NCBI RefSeq assembly: GCF_040939125.1
Contig: NZ_CP162495.1
Span: forward strand, 3,720,001-3,784,000
Direction: 5' to 3'
Length of the DNA: 64,000 bases
Source of the DNA: Clostridium sp. BJN0013
Lineage (GTDB): Bacteria > Bacillota > Clostridia > Clostridiales > Clostridiaceae
Below are positions 12,216-20,884 of the stretch, in pieces. A program made the position numbers and the translations under genes. How positions within the stretch are numbered: the stretch's first letter is position 1; each line of letters begins with the position of its first letter. Under the pieces are notes generated by a model. That model was not told where the DNA came from, did not search any database, and worked only from the letters and a program-made list of their open reading frames with translations.

Positions 12216-12222
12216 AAATAAA

Positions 12223-13614
12223 CTATTTCTTGCTTAAATATTCATCTATAGCTTTTGCAGCTTTTTTACCTGCTCCCATAGCAAGTATAACAGTAGCAGC
12301 TCCAGTTACGGAATCTCCTCCTGCATATACTCCTTCTCTTGTAGTTAGTCCAGTTTCTTCTTCTGCTACTAAACATTTACGTTTATTCATTTCAAGTCCT
12401 TTTGTTGTAGATGCTATAAGTGGATTTGGTGATGTTCCAAGTGCCATTATTACTGTATCTACATCTAATTCAAATTCTGAATCCTTTATTGGAACTGGTC
12501 TTCTTCTTCCAGATGCATCTGGTTCTCCAAGTTCCATCTTTATACAACGCATACCTTTAACCCAACCCTTTTCATCACCTAATATTTCTACAGGGTTAGT
12601 TAAAAGATGAAATTGAACTCCTTCTTCTTTAGCATGATGAACCTCTTCTGCCCTTGCTGGAACTTCTTCTGCTGATCTTCTGTATACTATATATACTTCT
12701 GCTCCTAGTCTTAATGCAGTTCTAGCTGAATCCATAGCAACATTTCCTCCACCAATTACTGCAACTTTCTTTCCAACCTTTATTGGTGTAGCATAATCAC
12801 CTCTAAATGCTTTCATAAGATTACTTCTAGTTAAGAATTCATTAGCTGAAAATACACCATTAAAATTTTCCCCTGGTATATTCATAAACATTGGAAGTCC
12901 TGCACCAGAACCTATAAATACAGCATCAAAGCCTTCATTCTCTACAAGCTCGTCTATAGTAATAGTTCTTCCTATTATTACATCTGTTTCTATTTTAACA
13001 CCTAATTTTTTTACATTTTCTACTTCATGTTTTACTACACTATCTTTTGGAAGTCTGAATTCCGGAATTCCATAAACTAAAACTCCGCCTGCTTCATGAA
13101 GTGCTTCAAATATGGTAACATCATATCCAAGCTTTGCTAAATCTCCTGCACAGGTAAGTCCTGAAGGACCACTACCTATAACTGCTACCTTTTTACCATT
13201 TGCTGGCTTTCTGTCTGAAAGATCTATATTATTTTCTCTAGACCAGTCAGCTACAAATCTCTCAAGTTTTCCTATAGCAACAGCTTCTCCTTTTATTCCA
13301 AGTACACATTTTGATTCACACTGACTTTCCTGTGGACATACCCTTCCACAGACTGCAGGAAGTGCACTGGATTTTGCTATAACTTTGGCTGCTGCTTCAA
13401 AGTCTTTATTTTTGATCTGTTCAATAAACTGTGGTATTGTTATTGAAACAGGACATTTTGTAACACATCCTGGTTTCTTACAATTTAAACATCTAGATGC
13501 TTCTTTTACTGCTTCCTCTTCAGTATACCCAAGACATACTTCGTCAAAGTTAGTTGCCCTAACTTTTGGATCCTGTTCCTTTATTGGTACTCTTTTCTTT
13601 TTATCTACAGCCAT
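12223..13614 (-). CDS. nfnB: NfnB, large subunit of NADH-dependent ferredoxin:NADP+ oxidoreductase
   Basis: NfnAB bifurcates electrons: it reduces NADP+ with both NADH and reduced ferredoxin. This 463-residue subunit is related to the glutamate synthase small subunit. It has an N-terminal Cys-rich domain for two [4Fe-4S] clusters (CLNCKKPGCVTKCP near 42, CGRVCPQESQCESKC near 89), a first FAD/NAD motif GSGPSGLTCAGDLAK near 147 and a second GGGNVAMDSARTA near 288. It overlaps nfnA by the shared base at 13614. The neighbouring bcd/etf genes and the absence of a GltB subunit favour NfnB over GltD. Confidence 0.92.
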   Translation of the reverse strand: MAVDKKKRVPIKEQDPKVRATNFDEVCLGYTEEEAVKEASRCLNCKKPGCVTKCPVSITIPQFIEQIKNKDFEAAAKVIAKSSALPAVCGRVCPQESQCESKCVLGIKGEAVAIGKLERFVADWSRENNIDLSDRKPANGKKVAVIGSGPSGLTCAGDLAKLGYDVTIFEALHEAGGVLVYGIPEFRLPKDSVVKHEVENVKKLGVKIETDVIIGRTITIDELVENEGFDAVFIGSGAGLPMFMNIPGENFNGVFSANEFLTRSNLMKAFRGDYATPIKVGKKVAVIGGGNVAMDSARTALRLGAEVYIVYRRSAEEVPARAEEVHHAKEEGVQFHLLTNPVEILGDEKGWVKGMRCIKMELGEPDASGRRRPVPIKDSEFELDVDTVIMALGTSPNPLIASTTKGLEMNKRKCLVAEEETGLTTREGVYAGGDSVTGAATVILAMGAGKKAAKAIDEYLSKK

Positions 13615-14507
13615 TACTTGTCACCTCCGCACTTACATCCTTTAGCATGATGGGTGTCTCCTTCTTCTGCTTGAAGAATTTTCTTTCCTTCTTCAGTTTT
13701 GTACATAGCTTGCCTTCTCATAGCTTCATCAAAATCAACTAAATGTCCATCAAATTCTGGTCCGTCTACACATCCAAATTTAACTTCCCCACCTACTGTA
13801 ACCCTACAAGCTCCACACATACCTGTTCCATCTACCATTATTGGATTTAAGCTTACTATAGTCCTTAATCCATATTCTTTTGTAAGTTTGCATAAAAACT
13901 TCATCATAATCATTGGTCCTATAGCAACTGCACAATCATATTTTTTCCCATTCTTATCATCTAAAAGCTCTTTAAGTTTATCTGAAACAAACCCTTTATA
14001 TCCATAACTTCCATCATCAGTAGCTATATATAAATTATCTGTTACAGCTTTCATTTCCTCCTCTAAAAGTAAATGATCTTTAGATTTACATCCCACTATA
14101 GCATCAGCCTTTACTCCATGTTGACTCAACCATTTTACCTGTGGATAAACTGGAGCCGTTCCCACTCCTCCTGCTATAAATATAATATTTTTTTTCTTAA
14201 GTTCTTCTAGATCCTCGTCCACAAATTCTGAATGCTTACCTAAAGGTCCTACAAAATCTCTGATATAATCTCCTGTTTCATATTTTGCCAATTGTTTTGT
14301 TGATACACCCATTGTCTGAAACACTATTTTTACTGTTCCCTTTTCTGCATCATAGTCACAGATAGTAAGAGGTACTCTTTCACCCTTATCATCTGTTATA
14401 ACTATGATGAATTGTCCTGGAAGGCAGGACTTAGCTACTCTTGGTGCCTCGATATCCATTGAGAATATGTTAGGTGCAAGAGCCTGTTTGTCTACAATTT
14501 TATACAT
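13614..14507 (-). CDS. nfnA: NfnA, small flavin/[2Fe-2S] subunit of Nfn
   Basis: A ferredoxin-NADP reductase-like protein of about 297 residues. The FAD domain has RVPLTICDYD, the NAD(H) domain has FIAGGVGTAPVYP near 155, and the C-terminal [2Fe-2S] Cys cluster DGTGMCGACRV...FGC lies near 228-245. ATG at 14507 follows GGGGTGA; an in-frame TTG 11 codons earlier lacks a ribosome site. It is first in the nfnAB pair and is translationally coupled to nfnB. A Cys/Gly-rich C-terminus (CKCGGDK) may bind metal. Confidence 0.92.
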   Translation of the reverse strand: MYKIVDKQALAPNIFSMDIEAPRVAKSCLPGQFIIVITDDKGERVPLTICDYDAEKGTVKIVFQTMGVSTKQLAKYETGDYIRDFVGPLGKHSEFVDEDLEELKKKNIIFIAGGVGTAPVYPQVKWLSQHGVKADAIVGCKSKDHLLLEEEMKAVTDNLYIATDDGSYGYKGFVSDKLKELLDDKNGKKYDCAVAIGPMIMMKFLCKLTKEYGLRTIVSLNPIMVDGTGMCGACRVTVGGEVKFGCVDGPEFDGHLVDFDEAMRRQAMYKTEEGKKILQAEEGDTHHAKGCKCGGDK

Positions 14508-14649
14508 TCCATTCACCCCATCTGAAAAAACTAATAACAATTATAAAACGTTTAACCTTAAGACTTAAATTTCATTTCAAACATAAGCCCTTTATTATAT
14601 TATATCACACTACTAAAATAATTGCACTACTATAAAAAACTATATAATT

Positions 14650-14694
14650 AAAAAAAGATTTTAGACTAATCATTAATTAGCCCAAAATTCTTTT
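14650..14694 (-). terminator. Terminator after hbd
   Basis: On the minus strand an imperfect stem of AAGAATTTTGGGCTAAT against ATTAGTCTAAAATCTT is followed by TTTTTTTA. It lies about 60 bases after hbd and before nfnA, so nfnAB probably has its own promoter at about 14520-14640. Confidence 0.75.
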
Positions 14695-14754
14695 TAATTA
14701 TTATAATTTAAATATTACTTAAAATAGTTTTAAATTTATCTAAATCACATAATC

Positions 14755-15603
14755 TTAATAAGCAAAAAATCCTTTTCCTGATTTTCTTCCTAACCAACCT
14801 GCTCTTACATATTTTCTGAGTAATGAATGAGCTCTGTACTTTGAATCTCCAGTTTCATTATAAAGCACATCCATAATTGCAAGACATACATCTAATCCAA
14901 TAAGATCTCCTAATGCTAAAGGACCCATTGGATGGTTAGCACCTAATTTCATAGCTGTATCAATATCTTCTGCTGAAGCTATCCCCTCTGCTAAAATTCC
15001 TACTGCTTCATTGATCATTGGTATTAATATTCTATTTACAACAAATCCTGGAGCTTCTGCAACTTCTACAGGCGTTTTTCCTATTTTAATAGAAAGATCT
15101 TTTATAATATCAAAAGTTTCCTGAGAAGTATTCATTCCTCTTATAATTTCAACTAATTTCATGACATTTGCTGGATTAAAAAAATGCATCCCTATAAACT
15201 TATCCTGTCTTTTTGTAGCTGTACCTACTTCAGTTATAGATAATGAAGAAGTATTAGTAGCAAAAATTGTTTCAGGTTTGCATATTTCCTCTAATTTTCC
15301 AAAATAGTCTTTCTTTATATTCATATCTTCTGATGCTGCTTCTATTATAAGATCGCAATCAGCCAATTTTTCAAGTTCAGTTGTTGTACTTACTCTTCCA
15401 ACTATTTTATCAGCGTCTTCCTGAGATATTTTTCCCTTTGATACTTTTTTGTCATAAGCTTTTTTTACTGCTGCTAAACCTTTTCCAATACTGCCTTCAG
15501 TTCTTCCACGGATAATTACATCTATCCCTGCTTCTGCAAGAGCTTGCACAATTCCACGAGACATAGTTCCACTACCTAAAACTGCTACACTTTTAATACT
15601 CAT
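14755..15603 (-). CDS. hbd: 3-hydroxybutyryl-CoA dehydrogenase
   Basis: It reduces acetoacetyl-CoA to 3-hydroxybutyryl-CoA with NAD(P)H. The Rossmann motif is GSGTMSRGIVQ near residue 9, the catalytic His is in GMHFFNPANVMKLVEI near 138 and the C-terminal helical domain has NHPMGPLALGDLIGLD. It is 282 residues from the ATG at 15603, which has GGAGG upstream; the GTG three codons earlier overlaps that site. It is the last gene of the crt-bcd-etfBA-hbd run but is set off from etfA by a 193-base gap with two hairpins. Confidence 0.95.
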   Translation of the reverse strand: MSIKSVAVLGSGTMSRGIVQALAEAGIDVIIRGRTEGSIGKGLAAVKKAYDKKVSKGKISQEDADKIVGRVSTTTELEKLADCDLIIEAASEDMNIKKDYFGKLEEICKPETIFATNTSSLSITEVGTATKRQDKFIGMHFFNPANVMKLVEIIRGMNTSQETFDIIKDLSIKIGKTPVEVAEAPGFVVNRILIPMINEAVGILAEGIASAEDIDTAMKLGANHPMGPLALGDLIGLDVCLAIMDVLYNETGDSKYRAHSLLRKYVRAGWLGRKSGKGFFAY

Positions 15604-15668
15604 ATATGTCACTCCTCCTCAAAAATTTAATATAATTGAATTTTAGTAATAAATTAATTAAGTCTAGT

Positions 15669-15744
15669 ATGCTTAAAATATAAGCATTTATTTATATAGT
15701 TTCCTCCGCTGCAATACCCAAAATATTTGATATTACAGAGGAGG
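15669..15744. repeat. Two intergenic hairpins between etfA and hbd
   Basis: ATGCTTA (15669-15675) pairs with TAAGCAT (15681-15687). A longer imperfect stem pairs CCTCCGCTGCAATA (15703-15716) with TATTACAGAGGAGG (15731-15744). Neither is followed by a clear U-run. They could mark an mRNA-processing or partial attenuation point within the operon. Confidence 0.5.
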
Positions 15745-15796
15745 TTTCTAACATATAAAAAATACTATTTATAGATTATAAATATTTACAAATTAA

Positions 15797-16801
15797 TTAA
15801 ATATTTAAAGCTTTAATCTGAGCTACAAATTCTGGAACAACTTTATATAAATCTCCTACAATAGCAAGATCCGCTACTTGCATTATTGGAGCACCTTCAT
15901 CCTTATTTACAGCTACAATAAATCCACTTTCCTGCATACCTGCTAAATGCTGTATTGCTCCTGATATTCCGCATGCAACATAAAGTCCTGGTCTTACTGT
16001 CTTACCTGTCTGTCCAACCTGATAACTCTTATCTATCCAGCCAGCATCTATAGTTGCACGGGAACCACCTATAGTTCCGCCTAACAAATCTGCTAATTCT
16101 TTAAGAACTTTGAATCCATCTGGACCACCAAGTCCTCTTCCTCCTGATACAATTACGTCTGCTTCTGAAATATCTACTGTATCTTTAGCAGACTTAACTA
16201 CTTCAACTACGTCAACTCTGATGTCGCTCTTAGTAACGTTTGCAGCAATCTTTTCTATCTTTCCAGTTCTTGATGCATCTCTTGGAAGCTTGTCGAAAAC
16301 TCCTGGCCTTACTGTTGACATTTGAGGTCTTGTCTTCTCACATGCTATAGTTGCCATTAAATTTCCACCAAACGCTGGTCTTGTCATCATCAAGTTCTTT
16401 GTTGACTCTTCTATATCAAGTCCTGTACAGTCTGCTGTAAGACCTGTACCAACTCTACCTGCAATTCTTGGGCCTAAATCTCTTCCTATAAATGTAGCTC
16501 CTATAAGTAATATTTCTGGCTTTCTTTCTTGTATTAATTCATAAATTACTTTAGCGTAAGCATCTGTAGTAAAATGTTTTAAGAGAGGGCTGTCTGCATA
16601 TAAAACTTTATCTGCTCCATGTGCAACAAGCTCTTTTGCTACATCATCTATATCACTACCAAGTAATACAGCAGTTAACTCTACTCCTAAAGTGTCTGCT
16701 AATTCTCTTCCTTTTCCAACTAATTGAAGTGCTACTTTTTGTAGTTCTCCATCTCTTTGTTCAGCAAATACCCATACACCTTTGTAATCTGCTATGTTCA
16801 T
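15797..16801 (-). CDS. etfA: Electron-transfer flavoprotein alpha subunit
   Basis: The FAD-binding partner of EtfB; Bcd-EtfAB bifurcates electrons from NADH to crotonyl-CoA and ferredoxin. It is 334 residues, with an N-terminal nucleotide-fold domain and a C-terminal FAD domain bearing GGRGLGGPDGFKVL near 220, GASRATIDAGW-like GGSRATIDAGWI near 248, VRPGLYVACGISGAIQHLAG near 281 and a conserved AVNKDEGAPIMQVAD. It is 19 bases downstream of etfB. Confidence 0.96.
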   Translation of the reverse strand: MNIADYKGVWVFAEQRDGELQKVALQLVGKGRELADTLGVELTAVLLGSDIDDVAKELVAHGADKVLYADSPLLKHFTTDAYAKVIYELIQERKPEILLIGATFIGRDLGPRIAGRVGTGLTADCTGLDIEESTKNLMMTRPAFGGNLMATIACEKTRPQMSTVRPGVFDKLPRDASRTGKIEKIAANVTKSDIRVDVVEVVKSAKDTVDISEADVIVSGGRGLGGPDGFKVLKELADLLGGTIGGSRATIDAGWIDKSYQVGQTGKTVRPGLYVACGISGAIQHLAGMQESGFIVAVNKDEGAPIMQVADLAIVGDLYKVVPEFVAQIKALNI

Positions 16802-16820
16802 TCTAAACCCCTCCTATATA

Positions 16821-17600
16821 TTAAATGACATGTTTTTCTCTTAATTTTGAAATTGCATATGTTACTGCTTCTTTTACTGGTTTATTAACGATTTCCCCTG
16901 CGCCTTTGGCTTCTTTTGTATGTGATCTCTTAACTTTTGTTGGAGAACCTTTAAGGCCAAGTTTTTCCTTATCTACAGCTAAATCATCAGCACTCCATAC
17001 TTTAACTTCTTTGTTAAAAACTTCAAATATGTTCTTCATGCTCATATATCTTGGTACATTTAATTCTTTTATAGCAGTTAATAACACTGGAGTCTTAACT
17101 TTTGCTATTTCATAGCCATCTTCCCAAGCTCTTCTAACTGTTAAAGTATCTCCTTCTGCATCAACTTTTTCTACATATGTTATCTGAGGTATTCCTAATT
17201 TTTCAGCTATTTGAGGTCCAACCTGCGCAGTATCTCCATCTATTGCCTGTCTTCCTGCAAATATTAAATCATAGTCTAAATTTTTAAGTGCTCCTGCTAA
17301 TGCATATGAAGTAGCTTGAGTATCTGCTCCTGCAAAAGCTCTATCTGAAACTAATATTGCTTCGTCAGCTCCCATAGCTAGAGCTTCTCTAAGCGCATCC
17401 TGTGCCTGTGGAGGTCCCATGCTTACTACTGTAACTTTGCCGCCTACTTTTTCTTTTAAAACAATTGATTCTTCAAGTGCATTTTTATCATCTGGGTTTA
17501 TTATTGATGGAACGCCTTCTCTTATTAATGTTCCTGTTTTTGGATCTATTTTAACTTCGTTCGTATCTGGTACTTGTTTTAAGCAAACTACTATATTCAT
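16821..17600 (-). CDS. etfB: Electron-transfer flavoprotein beta subunit
   Basis: A 259-residue partner of EtfA with the classic start VCLKQVPDTNEVKIDP and the EtfB signature region VKTPVLLTAIKELNVPRYMSM near 190. In bifurcating Etfs it carries the FAD that accepts the NADH hydride. It lies between bcd (16-base gap) and etfA. Confidence 0.96.
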   Translation of the reverse strand: MNIVVCLKQVPDTNEVKIDPKTGTLIREGVPSIINPDDKNALEESIVLKEKVGGKVTVVSMGPPQAQDALREALAMGADEAILVSDRAFAGADTQATSYALAGALKNLDYDLIFAGRQAIDGDTAQVGPQIAEKLGIPQITYVEKVDAEGDTLTVRRAWEDGYEIAKVKTPVLLTAIKELNVPRYMSMKNIFEVFNKEVKVWSADDLAVDKEKLGLKGSPTKVKRSHTKEAKGAGEIVNKPVKEAVTYAISKLREKHVI

Positions 17601-17616
17601 TATGAACTCCTCCTAT

Positions 17617-18756
17617 TTATTTAAATAAACTTCCTGAAATAACCATTTTTTGTACTTCTGAAGTTCCTTCATATATTTCAGTTATCTTAGCATCTCTCAT
17701 CATTCTCTCTACTGGATAATCTTTAGTGTATCCGTATCCTCCAAAGAGTTGTACAACTTTAGTTGTAGTTTCCATAGCTACAGTAGCTGCAGCTAATTTA
17801 GCTCTTGCAGCATCCACTGTATAAGGAACACCTTTGTCCTTATTTACTGCTGCTTTGTAAACAAGATATTTCGCAGCTTGTATTTTAGTATCTAATTCAG
17901 CTGTATACCATGCTAATCCCTGGAATTTATTAAGAGATTTCCCAAATTGCTTTCTTTCTTTCATATATGCAATCGCTTCAGCTAAAGCACCTTCTGCTAT
18001 ACCCAATGCTTGTGATGCTATACCAATTCTTCCTCCATCAAGAGTCTTCATTGCTATACCAAAACCTTTTCCTTCTTTTCCTAACATATTTTCTTTTGGA
18101 ACTCTACAATCTTCAAATATAAGCTCTGTAGTTGATGATCCTCTTATTCCCATTTTGTCTTCAAGTTTTCCTATTGAAAAACCAGGCATTCCTTTTTCAA
18201 CTATGAATGCTGTTATTCCATGGTTTCCTTTGCTTTTATCTGTCATTGCAAATATTACAAAAGTATCTGCTGCTCCACCATTTGTAATGAATATTTTTTG
18301 TCCATTTAATATATAACTATCTCCATCTAAAACAGCTGTTGTCTGTTGTCCAGAAGCATCAGTACCTGCATTAGGTTCAGTTAAACCAAATGCTCCGAGT
18401 TTCTCTCCTTTTGCAAGTGGAATTAAATATTTCTGTTTTTGCTCCTCTGTACCAAATTGGTAAATAGGTGTTGCACAAAGTGAAGTATGTGCTGAGAGTA
18501 TAACGCCTGTTGTAGCGCAAACCTTTGAAAGTCCTTCTACAGCTAATATATAAGATAGAGTATCTCCACCTGCTCCACCATATTCAACTGGAAATGGTAT
18601 ACCCAACATCCCATACCTAGCCATTTTATCTACTGTTTCTTGAGGAAACCTTTCTGTTTCATCTACTTCAGCAGCTAGAGGTTTAACTTCATTTTCTGCA
18701 AATTCACTTACCATTTGTTCTACAAATTGTTGTTCCCTTGTTAATGTAAAATCCAT
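17617..18756 (-). CDS. bcd: Butyryl-CoA dehydrogenase (short-chain acyl-CoA dehydrogenase)
   Basis: With EtfAB it reduces crotonyl-CoA to butyryl-CoA and drives ferredoxin reduction. At 379 residues it has the family signatures [16 protein letters not shown] near 135 and, near the C-terminus, the [19 protein letters not shown] segment, where the Glu of YEGTSE is the catalytic base. FAD-binding residues are of the normal type. It lies after crt (182-base gap) and directly before etfB. Confidence 0.96.
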   Translation of the reverse strand: MDFTLTREQQFVEQMVSEFAENEVKPLAAEVDETERFPQETVDKMARYGMLGIPFPVEYGGAGGDTLSYILAVEGLSKVCATTGVILSAHTSLCATPIYQFGTEEQKQKYLIPLAKGEKLGAFGLTEPNAGTDASGQQTTAVLDGDSYILNGQKIFITNGGAADTFVIFAMTDKSKGNHGITAFIVEKGMPGFSIGKLEDKMGIRGSSTTELIFEDCRVPKENMLGKEGKGFGIAMKTLDGGRIGIASQALGIAEGALAEAIAYMKERKQFGKSLNKFQGLAWYTAELDTKIQAAKYLVYKAAVNKDKGVPYTVDAARAKLAAATVAMETTTKVVQLFGGYGYTKDYPVERMMRDAKITEIYEGTSEVQKMVISGSLFK

Positions 18757-18938
18757 TTATTTTTACCTCCTAAATAGTTTTCATACTAAATATAGCATAT
18801 AGCTTTTATTTGTCATTTTTTGCAATCTTTATTTGTAAACCTTTAAGCAAAATAAAGATTGCAGCTTATTGAATATGAGTTATCATTATAACCTTAAATT
18901 TTATTTAAGCTATTTATCTGATCTATTATAATACTAAA

Positions 18939-19718
18939 TTACTTATTTTTAAAAGTCTTGTCTCTTTTCTCTACGAATGCCGTCATTCCTTCTTTTTGAT
19001 CCTCTGTAGCAAAACATTCCCCAAATACTTCTGCTTCATAGGCTACAGCTGTATCTATGTCACACTGAATTCCTTGATTTATAGCAGCTTTACACAATCT
19101 AACAGCTACAGGTGCATTAGCAGCTATAGTATTTGCCAAATTTTTAACTTCCTCTAATAACTTATCTGGTTCAACTACTTTATTTACCAACCCTATTCTT
19201 AGAGCTTCTTCTGCATTTATTATTTGAGCAGTATATATAAGCTGTTTAGCCATACCTACACCTACTACTCTTGCAAGCCTTTGAGTACCCCCAAAACCTG
19301 GAGTAATCCCAAGACCTACCTCTGGTTGGCCAAATTTAGCCTTTGATGAAGCTATTCTTATATCACAAGATAAAGACAATTCACAGCCACCACCCAGAGC
19401 AAATCCATTTACAGCTGCTATGACTGGTTTATCTAATTTTTCTAGTTTCCTAAATACTTTATTACCAAGCACTCCAAATTTTCTTCCTTCAACTGTATTC
19501 AAGTCTTTCATTTCAGTTATATCTGCTCCTGCCACAAAAGCTTTACCTGCACCAGTAAGTATTACAGCATACACATTTTCATCTTCAGCAATATTATCTA
19601 TTGCCATATCTATTTCTTTTAAAGTTTCTGAATTCAACGCATTCATTGCCTTAGGCCTATTTATTGTCAACAAAGCCACATTTCCATCTTTCTCAAGAAT
19701 GATATTTTTAAATTCCAT
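18939..19718 (-). CDS. crt: 3-hydroxybutyryl-CoA dehydratase (crotonase)
   Basis: It removes water from 3-hydroxybutyryl-CoA to give crotonyl-CoA. The 259-residue crotonase fold has the oxyanion-hole segment AGKAFVAGADITEM near 60, AVNGFALGGGCELSL near 98 with one catalytic Glu, and FGQPEVGLGITPGFGGTQRL near 130 with the other. The open frame extends 44 codons further up, but ATG at 19718 has GGGAGGAG and family homology begins there. It is the first gene of the operon, with a Rex-like operator about 47 bases upstream. Confidence 0.96.
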   Translation of the reverse strand: MEFKNIILEKDGNVALLTINRPKAMNALNSETLKEIDMAIDNIAEDENVYAVILTGAGKAFVAGADITEMKDLNTVEGRKFGVLGNKVFRKLEKLDKPVIAAVNGFALGGGCELSLSCDIRIASSKAKFGQPEVGLGITPGFGGTQRLARVVGVGMAKQLIYTAQIINAEEALRIGLVNKVVEPDKLLEEVKNLANTIAANAPVAVRLCKAAINQGIQCDIDTAVAYEAEVFGECFATEDQKEGMTAFVEKRDKTFKNK

Positions 19719-19764
19719 ATTACTCCTCCCTCCTAAACCTTTTAAAAGCAACATTAACAAAGTA

Positions 19765-19782
19765 TTGTTAATAATATCACAA
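19765..19782 (-). promoter_or_regulatory. Rex operator before crt
   Basis: TTGTTAATAATATCACAA (plus strand) matches TTGTTAA-N4-TTAACAA at all but two arm positions. It overlaps a second dyad, TTAACAA-AGTA-TTGTTAA, at 19754-19771. Rex represses fermentation genes at such sites when NADH is low; rex itself is the next gene upstream. Confidence 0.75.
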
Positions 19783-19932
19783 ATACACTTAAAAATAATT
19801 GAAGTTTTCACTTCATTTCTTATTATATACCTTAACATTATATATTTCAATATAAATTAATATAAAATATAAATAAATTTTATATTAATATTGCATTTTA
19901 ACATTTACAGTAAAAATATATACCTTTAGGGT

Positions 19933-20565
19933 TTATTCTGCATCATTCAAAAGACAACTTAACGTCAATAAACTATCACTTAAATGAACATTCTCTACTT
20001 TTACATCTTCTGGTACAATAAGGTCTACTGGAGCAAAATTCCATATACCCTTCACTCCGTTTTTCACCAGAATATTGCAAACTTTTTGGCCATTATTACT
20101 AGGTACACATATTATACCTATGTCTATAACATTTTCCTTAAGATAATCAGCTAAATAATCTATATCCCTTATTTCAATATCTCTAATACTGATACCTATA
20201 AGTTTAGGGTTTATATCAAATATGGCCCTTAATTCAAAACCTAATTTTTCAAAACCAATGTAATTAGATATAGCTTGCCCTATATTCCCTGCACCTATTA
20301 TAACTGTTCTATATACTTTCGTAAGGCCAAGTATATTGCACATCTGACTATATAACTCACTTACATTATACCCATATCCCTGTTGACCAAAATCTCCAAA
20401 ACAATTTAAATCTTGCCTTATTTGAGAAGCTGTAAATCCTATTTTTTCGCTTAACTCCTTTGAAGATATCCTATCTACATCATTTCTCATTAAGTTGCCT
20501 AAATACCTATGATATTTAGGCAATCTCTTTATAACAGACATTGATATATCTTTTTTCTTATCCAT
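19933..20565 (-). CDS. rex: Redox-sensing transcriptional repressor Rex
   Basis: It binds DNA when NAD+ dominates and lets go when NADH rises. About 210 residues: an N-terminal winged helix (KELSEKIGFTASQIRQDLNCFGDFG near 40) and a Rossmann domain with IIGAGNIGQAI near 90, followed by a C-terminal swapped helix. ATG at 20565 with GAGGTG is preferred to the in-frame ATG four codons earlier. It sits just upstream of the crt operon in the same direction. Confidence 0.95.
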   Translation of the reverse strand: MDKKKDISMSVIKRLPKYHRYLGNLMRNDVDRISSKELSEKIGFTASQIRQDLNCFGDFGQQGYGYNVSELYSQMCNILGLTKVYRTVIIGAGNIGQAISNYIGFEKLGFELRAIFDINPKLIGISIRDIEIRDIDYLADYLKENVIDIGIICVPSNNGQKVCNILVKNGVKGIWNFAPVDLIVPEDVKVENVHLSDSLLTLSCLLNDAE

Positions 20566-20577
20566 ACTGCACCTCAT

Positions 20578-20884
20578 ATCTATAACTATATCTTTTAATT
20601 ATATATTATATATTAAAATTTATATATTAAAATAAATTATACTATAGTTTATAATTCAATTTTATTGCTATATAGTATTATCTTCAATTATAACATATGT
20701 TAATCCCCTGTTTTTTATTATTTTATATTTTTATTAAGGTTTTTCAATTTTTTTGATATTTGTATTATATCTATTATATCAATGATTTCTATTATATCAA
20801 TAAATAATTTCTATATTTTAAATAAAATCTATAAAAAAATCATTTTACATAGTAAAATATTAAATTAAGGAAGGTGTTATCACT
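20578..20884. other. Divergent rex / ABC-F intergenic region
   Basis: About 307 bases, extremely AT-rich. It must contain the promoters of both genes. It shows direct repeats of a TATTATATCAAT-like unit at about 20762-20805. No structured RNA was recognised. Confidence 0.4.

Noticed and set aside
12223-14507. Glutamate synthase small subunit (gltD) and a separate ferredoxin reductase
   Set aside because: No large subunit is adjacent, the two genes are fused in arrangement, and the C-terminal [2Fe-2S] protein plus butyryl-CoA genes fit NfnAB.
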